Below the pieces are notes generated by a model. The model was not told the DNA's origin. It saw nothing but the letters and a program-made list of their open reading frames with translations, and made no database searches. This document shows positions 43,429-51,236 of a stretch of DNA of 64,000 bases, one piece after another. How positions within the stretch are numbered: position 1 is the stretch's first letter; each line of letters begins with the position of its first letter. The DNA is taken from contig NZ_CP012701.1 in the NCBI RefSeq assembly GCF_001307295.1, positions 62,001 through 126,000 on the forward strand. The letters are read 5' to 3'. This stretch comes from Sphingopyxis macrogoltabida. GTDB taxonomy: Bacteria > Pseudomonadota > Alphaproteobacteria > Sphingomonadales > Sphingomonadaceae. A program made the translations under genes and the position numbers.

Positions 43429-44087
43429 GGGTCGCTTTCTCCTTCCTCGTTGCTGGCGGACTTGCGGTGTCAGCGACGGCTTCGAGCGGCGGGGCAGTGT
43501 CGGGGCAAAGCGTCGACCACGGGCAGATGGGCCAGACATGGTCCATTGCTGAGCCAGATCTCCTGAGCGTTATCAAGGCGCGGCTCGACCATGCGGCTGC
43601 GACCGGAAAACTCGATCAGATGAATCGCCAGTTCGCCGAGAAGGTGAAGGCGAGGGTGATGCGCCCGGTCCCGGTCTCCGGGATTTCGCCTGCGGAGGAG
43701 ACCCGGAGTTGGGAGTTCGATCCTTCGATCCGGATCGACAAGGACATCCGTGATCACAAGGGGAACCTGATTGCTGTGGCGGGTCAGCGCGTCAATCCTC
43801 TTGCCGCCGCTGCGCTTAGCAAGAAACTTCTCTTTGTTGATGGTGATGACCCGGCAGAAGTCGAATGGGCGATGAAGCACGGGGGCGATGCGCGCGCCAA
43901 GATCATCTTCGTTGATGGCTCTCCCTTCGAGCTCATGAAGGTTCACCAGCGACGGTTCTACTTTGATCAGGACGGCCGTCTTACCAGCTATTTCGGGATA
44001 CGCCGGACCCCGGCGCTGGTCGAGCAGCGCGGCGACGTCCTTATAGTCACTGAGCAAGCCATTGCGCGCAAGGGGAGGGGGGCATGA
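43425..44087 (+). CDS. traW: Type F transfer protein TraW
   Basis: 220 aa from GTG 43425, which overlaps the peptidase stop (GTGA). Signal peptide (1-21), then the TraW core: WSIAEPDLLSVIKARL, WEFDPSIRIDKDIRDHKGNLIAVAGQRVNPL, and KIIFVDGSPFELMKVHQRRFYFDQDGRLTSYFGIRRTPALV. It is a periplasmic factor needed for pilus assembly with TrbC and TraU. Confidence 0.9.
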   Translation: MRVAFSFLVAGGLAVSATASSGGAVSGQSVDHGQMGQTWSIAEPDLLSVIKARLDHAAATGKLDQMNRQFAEKVKARVMRPVPVSGISPAEETRSWEFDPSIRIDKDIRDHKGNLIAVAGQRVNPLAAAALSKKLLFVDGDDPAEVEWAMKHGGDARAKIIFVDGSPFELMKVHQRRFYFDQDGRLTSYFGIRRTPALVEQRGDVLIVTEQAIARKGRGA

Positions 44088-44356
44088 ACTCCTGGCGCAA
44101 TCTGGTTCCGGCTCCCCTTGCTGCCCCCGAAACGCGCGGGCTCAAGGCGGCACGTTTGCGCACGATGACAGGGCTCTTTCTGGTCGCTGCCCTCGTTGTT
44201 TCGTTCGGGGCACTTCGGGCGCTAATCGGCATCTTTGCTCTCGCATTGTTCGCAGGCGCTACGACCTTCGCTCTGGTTCAGGGGGTCCTTTGGGTCCGGG
44301 CCAAGAACGCGGCGGATGATGCCTGGCTGATGAGGGAGAGAGACGATGCGCTCTAG
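44084..44356 (+). CDS. Small membrane protein between traW and traU
   Basis: 90 aa with two hydrophobic helices (about 30-50 and 52-70) and charged ends (RERDDAL). Overlaps traW by 4 bp and traU by 11 bp, so it is a real member of the operon. No family recognised. Confidence 0.6.
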   Translation: MNSWRNLVPAPLAAPETRGLKAARLRTMTGLFLVAALVVSFGALRALIGIFALALFAGATTFALVQGVLWVRAKNAADDAWLMRERDDAL

Positions 44357-45386
44357 GCTCCTTGCGCTCCTCTTGGGCTTTGCGTCCCTGTTTATGGCGG
44401 CAACCGTGCTCGCCCCTCCGGTTCTGGCTCAGGGTCTTCCGAGCGGGCCTGGTCGGTGCTCAGGCAGCTTCGTCAATCCGGTGACCGATGTGTGCTGGGG
44501 CTGCATGTTCCCCTTATCGCTGGGGTCGCTCAAGATTTGGCCATCATCGCGTGCTGACACCGACAATCCGGATCTTCCGATCTGCGCCTGCGGCACGCCG
44601 GTGCCGCGCATCGGCCTGGCGATCGGGTTCTGGGAACCGGTCCGGCTGATTGATGTCTCGACCAAGCCTTGGTGCTTTCCGAACCTTGGCGGCATCAAGC
44701 TCGACCCCGGCTTTCCGATCGGTAACGGTTATGCCTCGGACGGCGCGCAGCTAGGGGGCCAGTCCCAGCGCACCGCCAAATACCACGTGCACTATTACAT
44801 CTACCCGCTCCTGTACTGGCTCGAAGTGGTGACCGATTTCCTGTGTCTCGAGGCGAGCTCGTTCGACGTTGCCTATATGAGCGAGATCGATCCGCTTTGG
44901 CAGGACGACGAGCTGGCATCTCTCCTCAATCCCGAGGCCGCCCTTTTCACCTCAGTCATCGCACAGGCCGCGTGCTCGGCCGATTGCATCTCGGCAACGA
45001 CCAGATTGCCAATGGACGAGCTGTTCTGGTGCTCTGGTTGCCAAGGTTCGATGTATCCGATGAACGGCAATGTTGGTGCCAATATCGGCATCAAGCAGTC
45101 AGCGCGGCTCGCGGCCGAGCGCATGGTCTACAAGCTCCACCGTCAGGGGCTCGCCTGGGGCACCAGTGGATCGAAAGCGCTGTGTTCCAAGTACATCATG
45201 CCGATCCTCAAGAAGAGCCAGTACCGGATGCAGCAGGTAAATCCGACGCCCATGGTGAGTGGCCGCGAAGCCTGTTCTCCGATTGGAGCGACCACGATCT
45301 TGCCCAAATCTGGGCAGGTCTATCCCGTCAAAGGCGAGGATGTCGGCTTCCTCCTCTGGCGCAAACGCAATTGTTGCATGCTGTGA
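44346..45386 (+). CDS. traU: Conjugal transfer protein TraU
   Basis: 346 aa. Signal peptide (about 1-27), then a Cys-rich periplasmic protein: FVNPVTDVCWGCMFPLSLG near the start, WEVLCLEASSFDV-like and FWCSGCQGSMYPMNG in the middle, and KRNCCML at the end. Needed for DNA transfer and pilus assembly, and a client of the DsbC protein of this operon. Confidence 0.92.
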   Translation: MRSRLLALLLGFASLFMAATVLAPPVLAQGLPSGPGRCSGSFVNPVTDVCWGCMFPLSLGSLKIWPSSRADTDNPDLPICACGTPVPRIGLAIGFWEPVRLIDVSTKPWCFPNLGGIKLDPGFPIGNGYASDGAQLGGQSQRTAKYHVHYYIYPLLYWLEVVTDFLCLEASSFDVAYMSEIDPLWQDDELASLLNPEAALFTSVIAQAACSADCISATTRLPMDELFWCSGCQGSMYPMNGNVGANIGIKQSARLAAERMVYKLHRQGLAWGTSGSKALCSKYIMPILKKSQYRMQQVNPTPMVSGREACSPIGATTILPKSGQVYPVKGEDVGFLLWRKRNCCML

Positions 45387-45396
45387 GGTCGCGCCA

Positions 45397-46134
45397 ATGA
45401 ACCGCAGAGGACTCTTCCCCGCTCTCGCCGCCAGCCTGCTGCTTGGTGTGACCGCCGTCGTTGCTCAGGATTTGACGGACTTCGACCCGAAAGCGATCGA
45501 GGCGCGGGCCGATACACTCAAGGCCGACGCCCAGGCGCTCTTCGACTATGCGACCGCGAACGCGCAAACCCAAGGCGAAGAGGCGCAGACGGTTGTCGCG
45601 CAAGGCTATGAGGCCGTTGAAGGCCTGGATGTCTCGCAGATCGCCGGGAAAGATGGCCCAGTCGACTTCGACGAAATGGTGGCTGGCGCCAGGGCTGGCA
45701 TGGCCCGCCCCAAGGGTGCGCCGCTGTTTGTGGCATTCGCCAGCCTGTCGATGCCCGAAGAGGCGCTTGCACAGATGATCGCCGACACGACCAGAGCAGG
45801 CGGCGTTGTCGTTTTCCGCGGCTTCTCTACCGGAAATCCGCAGACCTTCATCACCGGTATCCGCAAGGTTGTCGACCAGTCTGGCGCAAGCAATGTGGCA
45901 ATCGATCCCCGGCTGTTTCGATCCTTCGGGGTCGACCGGGTTCCCACCTATGTGGCTCTCGCGACCGATTTCGAGCCCTGCGATCAGCTCGATTGTGTAA
46001 CCACGCCGCCGCCGCATGATCGCATCTCAGGCAATACCAGTGTGGCTTATGTGCTCGAGACTTTCGCCGGGGCAAACGGGCCGGGCGCGCCAGTTGCCCG
46101 TCTCGCTCTTGCCAATCTGAGGGGGAAAAGGTGA
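45397..46134 (+). CDS. trbC: Type F transfer protein TrbC
   Basis: 245 aa from ATG 45397; an upstream frame to 45259 overlaps traU. Signal peptide (about 1-22), then FVAFASLSMPEEALAQMIADTTRAGGVVVFRGF, the TrbC core, and VDRVPTYVALATDF. A thioredoxin-like periplasmic partner of TraW. It overlaps the traN GTG start by 4 bp. Confidence 0.88.
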   Translation: MNRRGLFPALAASLLLGVTAVVAQDLTDFDPKAIEARADTLKADAQALFDYATANAQTQGEEAQTVVAQGYEAVEGLDVSQIAGKDGPVDFDEMVAGARAGMARPKGAPLFVAFASLSMPEEALAQMIADTTRAGGVVVFRGFSTGNPQTFITGIRKVVDQSGASNVAIDPRLFRSFGVDRVPTYVALATDFEPCDQLDCVTTPPPHDRISGNTSVAYVLETFAGANGPGAPVARLALANLRGKR

Positions 46135-47867
46135 ATGGCCTGCGCACCCTTGCTGTCTCCCTTGCGCTTGCGGCATGCGGTCATCTTGCGCACGCCCAGA
46201 TGGCGGCCAGTGATGCGAGGGTAGAAGGCGAAGCAATCGCAAAGGGTGTCCGTGACACCACGTCATCGGGCATTCTTGGCAATGGTTCGACGGCAAACGT
46301 CCCCGGCTTCCAGGGTACTGATATTCCATCGCGTGATTATGTCGACGATCCTGTTGGGCTGACGGCGGCGGGGGAAGCGCAGCGGTATCGCGATGAGTAC
46401 CGCGTGATCGTTGATCCCTACAGGACCCGGTTCGATTCCGACCCTGTCGACCTGTCTGCCGGTCGCCTGATCGAAGCTGACCCCGACGCCTATCTCGGCG
46501 CCGGTGGTGGGCCCGGAGGAACTGCAGGAGCCTGCAATCCCTTGCCTCCGGGAGGGACGGGTACCACGACTTATCTCGAAAGCTGCAATGCCGGCTCGCA
46601 GCCCTTTGCGGAGGCGCGCAGCTGTAATGCGTCGTTGCAGATCCAGACCGAGGGACGACGCACCTGGCAGTATTCTTGCGAAACCGAAGAGTTTGCTGAT
46701 CGCAATGAGATGTGTCCGATGCTTGCCCAAGCGCAGGGCTCCAGCTCATGCACGCTCGAGCGCAGCGTTCGGGTAGGGCAAAGGTGCCTGCAGTGGGTGG
46801 AAGAGGAATTCGGTCGCAGGTGGTGTGCTGAGCCAGGCGAGCCAATCTTTCACCAGGTCTGGCAATGCCCCTCTCGGCTAAGCGGCGTACCGGGCGGGAT
46901 TGAACGCAACACCTCGCGGATCGTTGGCGAGACCGTCGACGAGGCCGCCTGCCAGAGCGCCACGAATGGTGCCACCTGCACGCTTGCAAGCGAGGTCTGC
47001 ACTGCGCCTGGAGAGACGCGGGTCATCAATGGTCTTTCGGTGACGCGCAGCTGCTGGGAGTGGCAGCGTACCTATCAGTGTGAAGGGGTGGCTCCTGCCA
47101 ATGACTGTGGTGCCCTTGAGGCGCGTGGCGATTGCAGGTTCAGCCATGACGAGTGCCTGAGCTTTGACGCAGATGGTGTGACCTGCAACGTCCATGATCG
47201 CTGGTATCAGTGCGCCATTCCCGGCGCGGGATCGCAGCCGCCGCCCGCCTATGTCTGTGCAGGGGATCTCTATTGCATCAATGGAGAATGCACTCAGGTC
47301 GAGCGCGAGGCATCACCTGAGTTCAAGGACGCTATGGTCGCCATGAACGTCATGGGCGAGCTGCGGGACGGGTTTGATCCTGATCGGCTGAAGATCTTCA
47401 GCGGCGAGCATTTGCGCTGCACCCGCAAGGTCTTTGGCCTTTCGAACTGCTGCAGCGGCAAGGGCGTGCCGCTTCTCACGCCGTTCCTGTGCGACCGCGA
47501 GGACCGTGAAGTCGACAAGCGGGATGATGCAGGTCTGTGCCGCTTTATCGGGACCTATTGCTCATCCCGCGTGCTCGGCGTCTGCGTGACCCGCAAGCAG
47601 TCATACTGCTGCTACGGCAGTAAGCTCGTCCGGATTCTGAATGAGCAAGGCAAGGCGCAGCTTGGGATGCGGTGGGGGACGCCGCAGCGCCCTGACTGCG
47701 AAGGTTTCTTGATCGCCCAGTTCCAGCAGCTTGACTTGAGCCGCATGGATTTTCGGGAAGTTTATGCCGAGTTCGTTGATGCGGCAAAGCTGCCTGACGA
47801 GATCGATATGTCGATCCAGATCCAGCAGAAAATCCAAAGCTACTACAACACGAACGGTGGGACCTGA
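46131..47867 (+). CDS. traN: Conjugal transfer mating-pair stabilisation protein TraN
   Basis: 578 aa from GTG 46131 (AGGGGG upstream). Signal peptide (about 1-21), then a long, very Cys-rich outer-membrane protein: LESCNAGSQPFAEARSCNASL, MCPMLAQAQGSSSCTLERSV, CCSGKGVPLLTPFLCD and YCCYGSKLVRILNEQGKAQLG. TraN contacts the recipient surface and sets recipient range. It is shorter than F TraN (602 aa) but complete in its motif order. Confidence 0.9.
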   Translation: MNGLRTLAVSLALAACGHLAHAQMAASDARVEGEAIAKGVRDTTSSGILGNGSTANVPGFQGTDIPSRDYVDDPVGLTAAGEAQRYRDEYRVIVDPYRTRFDSDPVDLSAGRLIEADPDAYLGAGGGPGGTAGACNPLPPGGTGTTTYLESCNAGSQPFAEARSCNASLQIQTEGRRTWQYSCETEEFADRNEMCPMLAQAQGSSSCTLERSVRVGQRCLQWVEEEFGRRWCAEPGEPIFHQVWQCPSRLSGVPGGIERNTSRIVGETVDEAACQSATNGATCTLASEVCTAPGETRVINGLSVTRSCWEWQRTYQCEGVAPANDCGALEARGDCRFSHDECLSFDADGVTCNVHDRWYQCAIPGAGSQPPPAYVCAGDLYCINGECTQVEREASPEFKDAMVAMNVMGELRDGFDPDRLKIFSGEHLRCTRKVFGLSNCCSGKGVPLLTPFLCDREDREVDKRDDAGLCRFIGTYCSSRVLGVCVTRKQSYCCYGSKLVRILNEQGKAQLGMRWGTPQRPDCEGFLIAQFQQLDLSRMDFREVYAEFVDAAKLPDEIDMSIQIQQKIQSYYNTNGGT

Positions 47868-47870
47868 CCC

Positions 47871-48248
47871 ATGAGCAGTGCTGAAATTCTTGCCTTCCCG
47901 CATAGCGAGCCGTTTCCGCCCGCGCAGGTGCTCGATCTCGCGGTCAGCGTCGCCATCGGTCGTGATCTGGCGCGCAGCGAGACCGAGATGTTCGCACTCA
48001 TCAAAGACTGGTTCTTGCGGCCTGCGACGGTCGGTGAGCTCGCAGCATCGATCAAGCGTCTTCTTGATCGCGGCTCCATCAGTCGGATGAGTGATGGTGA
48101 TTTCGACTTTTGCCTCACGCCAGCAGGTGTGGAGGCGACCACCACCCTGTCGGGGGGAATGATCCGGATGATCGACCGGGGCCGCGGTTATTTCAAGACT
48201 GCCTTCCTCTTGCAGATGCTCGACCTTGAAAAAGGAAAATGCCCATGA
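47871..48248 (+). CDS. Unknown protein between traN and traF, winged-helix-like
   Basis: 125 aa. RSETEMFALIKDWFLRPATVGELAASIKRLLDRGSISRM followed by DFDFCLTPAGV looks like a winged helix (helix-turn-helix and LTPAG wing, as in MarR-like proteins). No membrane segment or signal peptide, unlike its neighbours, so it would be cytoplasmic. A possible operon regulator. It overlaps the traF start by 10 bp. Confidence 0.55.
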   Translation: MSSAEILAFPHSEPFPPAQVLDLAVSVAIGRDLARSETEMFALIKDWFLRPATVGELAASIKRLLDRGSISRMSDGDFDFCLTPAGVEATTTLSGGMIRMIDRGRGYFKTAFLLQMLDLEKGKCP

Positions 48249-49048
48249 CGAGATTAGCGCTCCTGAGCCTTGCATCAGCCCTCGGGGCGGTGGCTGTCCC
48301 CTTGCTCGCCCAGCCACCGGCAGATGCCAATCGCGATGCGTTCTACTGCGACGAGCGCAAGCTTGGGAGCTGGTTTTACTGCAACTCCGAGGAGGCAAAG
48401 CGCAAGGCACGCGAGCAGGCAAGGCCCGCATCGCCAGCCATTCCTGCGACCGAGCGCATGGCTCAGATTACGGCGAAGCTCGATGAGCTCAAAGCACGGG
48501 CCATTCTTGAGCCAACGTCAGAAAACATCGTCAGCTATATCCGGTTCCAGCGCGAGCAGCTCGACCGCGCTTCGACATTCGCGGATGTGTGGGGTCGCTC
48601 GATCTGGCAGAACCCCGATCTCGACTATACGCTCGAACGGCCTGTTTCGACTCTCGCAAAGCAGACTTGGGCAGAAGATCGCAAAGCCCAGCGTGAAGGC
48701 TCGATGGCGGCGCTCACCGAGCGCTACGGGGTCTTCTATTTCTACTCCTCGTCCTGCTCGGCTTGCCGAACCTTTTCGCCGGTAATGCGGGCACTGTCCG
48801 ACACATACGGGCTAGAGGTGCTCGCGGTCTCGATGGATGGCGGGCCCAACGAAGCGTTCCCCAATTATGTCGTCGATAGCGGCCAATACCAGCGCATGGG
48901 CCTTCAGGGCGGCGCTGTTCCAGCCCTGGTCCTTTTCGACACCCAGACACGCAAGCCGATTCCGATCGGCTACGGCGTGATGGCGGCCGACGATGTGATG
49001 CAGCGCATTTTCTACCTCACCCAGATTGAGCCCGGGAGTGACTACTGA
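48239..49048 (+). CDS. traF: Type F transfer protein TraF (thioredoxin-like)
   Basis: 269 aa from ATG 48239; ATG 48245 has better Shine-Dalgarno spacing. Signal peptide (about 1-20), AFYCDERKLGSWFYC-like cysteines near the start, and a thioredoxin fold with GVFYFYSSSCSACRTFSPVMRAL (Cys-Ser-Ala-Cys) and LVLFDTQTRKPIPIGYGVMA. A periplasmic partner of TraH and TrbB-type proteins. Most F TraF proteins lack the CxxC; this one has it and may be redox-active. Confidence 0.88.
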   Translation: MPMTRLALLSLASALGAVAVPLLAQPPADANRDAFYCDERKLGSWFYCNSEEAKRKAREQARPASPAIPATERMAQITAKLDELKARAILEPTSENIVSYIRFQREQLDRASTFADVWGRSIWQNPDLDYTLERPVSTLAKQTWAEDRKAQREGSMAALTERYGVFYFYSSSCSACRTFSPVMRALSDTYGLEVLAVSMDGGPNEAFPNYVVDSGQYQRMGLQGGAVPALVLFDTQTRKPIPIGYGVMAADDVMQRIFYLTQIEPGSDY

Positions 49049-50490
49049 TGGCCCGCCAGACCAAACGCGGCGTTGCCGCCCGCCTCTTCCGCTCGTCGGG
49101 GACGGCACTTGCCGTACTTGCCGCAGCGAGTTTCGCTGCAGCCCCCGTCAGTGCCAACGTCGGCTCGGAGCTCAATAACTTCTTCGACGATATGGGCGCC
49201 GCTGCCAATGCCACCGGCCCCGTCGCCTATCAGGGCCAGTCGGCAGGCTATTACTCGGGCGGCAACATCTGGACCCGCTTTCCGCAAAAGAACGTGACCC
49301 CGGTCAATCTCCAGTTGCCCGGGGTCAAGGCCGGATGCGGGGGCATCGACGTCTTCTCCGGCAGCTTCTCCTTCATCAACACCGATGAGATCGTGGCGAT
49401 GCTCAAAGCGACTGCCAACAACGCGCTGGGCTTTGCCTTCCAGCTCGCGATCAAGTCGATCAGCCCGCAGATCGCCTCGACCATCGAGGAGATGGCACAG
49501 AAGGTTCAGCAGATGAACCAGTTCAACATGAACAGCTGCGAAGTGGCGCAGAACCTCGTCGGCGGCTTGTGGGGCAAGTCCGATCGGATGTCCTCGGAGA
49601 TTTGCAAGTCGGTCGGCAACAGCCAGGGGTTGTTCTCCGATTGGGCCAAGAGCCGCCATGAATGCGGGACAGGGGGGCAGCGTGCCTCGACGATCGCGGC
49701 CAACAGCGATCCCGACATTCCTGCACAGAGTTACAACTTCACGTGGGAGATGCTCAAGCAAAGCTACCCCAGTTTCTCGACCGAGTTTCGTGAGTACCTC
49801 ATGACTTTCGTCGGAACGGTGATCTTCTACCAGGATGGGGATGCCAGCGGCAAACGCGGGTTCCAGTTCGTGGGGCAGGGCGACCGCGCCCTTTTGACTG
49901 CGCTTCTGGACGGTACCAGCTCGGTCACGATGCTGAATTGCGATACCAACGACAAGTGCCTCAACCCGACCACGCAGGCCATGTCGATTTCGGCATCACA
50001 GGCGTTGAAACCCAGGGTCCGGGCGATGATCGAAAGCATGAACGCGAAGGTTCGCAGCAATGCCGCGCTCACCAGTGACGAGATTGGCTTGCTCGGGGCG
50101 ACCACGATTCCGCTCTACAAGATCATGACGGTCAACGCTGCCGCAACCCTCGGCGGCATGACCAGCAACGACATGAATGACCTCGCCGAAATCGTGGCGA
50201 TGGATCTCCTCGATGCGCTTGCGCAGCAATATTATGGCTATGCCTCGCGCGGGGTAGGGACCTTCCAGAACGCCAATGAGGAAGCTCTTTCGCAGTGGCG
50301 CGATCAGATCAATTCGGTCCGACAGGTCCTCGACACATACTCGCAAGGCATGAAGCTGCGCCTCGACCGGACCCAGCATGTGGTTCAGCGCGCGGTGTTC
50401 CTTGAGGGCACGCTCAGGAACAATTTGTCGCCGCAGATGTCGGCCGCGCTGTCATTCAGCACGTCGCTTTCGCGTCAGGGCATCCAGTAG
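49048..50490 (+). CDS. traH: Conjugal transfer protein TraH
   Basis: 480 aa. Signal peptide (about 1-34, AAAPVSANV), then ELNNFFDDMGAAANATGPVAYQGQSAGYYSGGN, which is diagnostic of TraH, and a coiled helical C-terminal half. The ATG overlaps the traF stop by 1 bp. A periplasmic or outer-membrane assembly factor with TraF, TraU and TrbI. Confidence 0.92.
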   Translation: MARQTKRGVAARLFRSSGTALAVLAAASFAAAPVSANVGSELNNFFDDMGAAANATGPVAYQGQSAGYYSGGNIWTRFPQKNVTPVNLQLPGVKAGCGGIDVFSGSFSFINTDEIVAMLKATANNALGFAFQLAIKSISPQIASTIEEMAQKVQQMNQFNMNSCEVAQNLVGGLWGKSDRMSSEICKSVGNSQGLFSDWAKSRHECGTGGQRASTIAANSDPDIPAQSYNFTWEMLKQSYPSFSTEFREYLMTFVGTVIFYQDGDASGKRGFQFVGQGDRALLTALLDGTSSVTMLNCDTNDKCLNPTTQAMSISASQALKPRVRAMIESMNAKVRSNAALTSDEIGLLGATTIPLYKIMTVNAAATLGGMTSNDMNDLAEIVAMDLLDALAQQYYGYASRGVGTFQNANEEALSQWRDQINSVRQVLDTYSQGMKLRLDRTQHVVQRAVFLEGTLRNNLSPQMSAALSFSTSLSRQGIQ

Positions 50491-50502
50491 GGACCGCGTG
50501 CC

Positions 50503-51234
50503 ATGATGGAGATCTTCACGATCGGCGGGGGCGAATACATCGTCAATGTCTTCAACGCGGTATCCGCTTGGACTGGGGGTGGGGGTTTTCGTTCGCTGCT
50601 GCGCGTCGTGATGGTCATGGGCTTGATCTACACGCTGCTGGTGGTGGCGTTCAGCCTCAACTGGCGTGCCTGGTTCAACTGGTTTCTGGGGGCGACACTT
50701 ATGTACGGCGCCCTCATCGTACCTACGATGACGGTGAGGGTTACCGACCGCCTCAATCCATCCCTGGCACCCGCTACGGTCGCAAACGTCCCTCTGGGGC
50801 TGGCAATGATAGCCTCGGTCAGTTCGACTGCTGGTGATTGGCTCACGCGCACGGCTGAGACGGTTTTTGTGATGCCAGGTTCGCTGCAGATGTCGAGCAA
50901 TGGCATGATCTACGGCGCGCGCCTTTGGGACCGCACCCAGGACTTCCGGATCCGCGATCCCCGCATCAGCGCCAATCTTGAAGAGTACATGAAGCAGTGC
51001 CTGTTCTACGACATTCTGCTCGGCTTCAAATCCTTCGATACGATCGCGAACTCCAACGATATTCTGACGGAGATGGGACCGGGCTCGCCTGCGCGGGGGA
51101 TGAAGTTCATCCCCGAAAGCGGTGCTCCCACCATCATCACATGTCAGGCCGGCTATACGGCGATCGCCACCGGCGTTACGACCTATTCCGACACGGCACT
51201 TGAGGAAGAAGGTCGCAAGATTTTCCAGGGTTAA
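50503..51234 (+). CDS. traG: TraG N-terminal part (frameshifted)
   Basis: 243 codons with ATG 50503. TraG_N start: MEIFTIGGGEYIVNVFNAVSAW, three membrane helices in the first 110 residues, then a periplasmic part ending TALEEEGRKIFQG with a TAA at 51232. The TraG reading continues one base back at 51228 (GLTPALARSKLIADLP), so the single protein is split. The N-terminal domain alone functions in pilus assembly in F, so this half may still work. Confidence 0.85.
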   Translation: MMEIFTIGGGEYIVNVFNAVSAWTGGGGFRSLLRVVMVMGLIYTLLVVAFSLNWRAWFNWFLGATLMYGALIVPTMTVRVTDRLNPSLAPATVANVPLGLAMIASVSSTAGDWLTRTAETVFVMPGSLQMSSNGMIYGARLWDRTQDFRIRDPRISANLEEYMKQCLFYDILLGFKSFDTIANSNDILTEMGPGSPARGMKFIPESGAPTIITCQAGYTAIATGVTTYSDTALEEEGRKIFQG

Positions 51235-51236
51235 CC

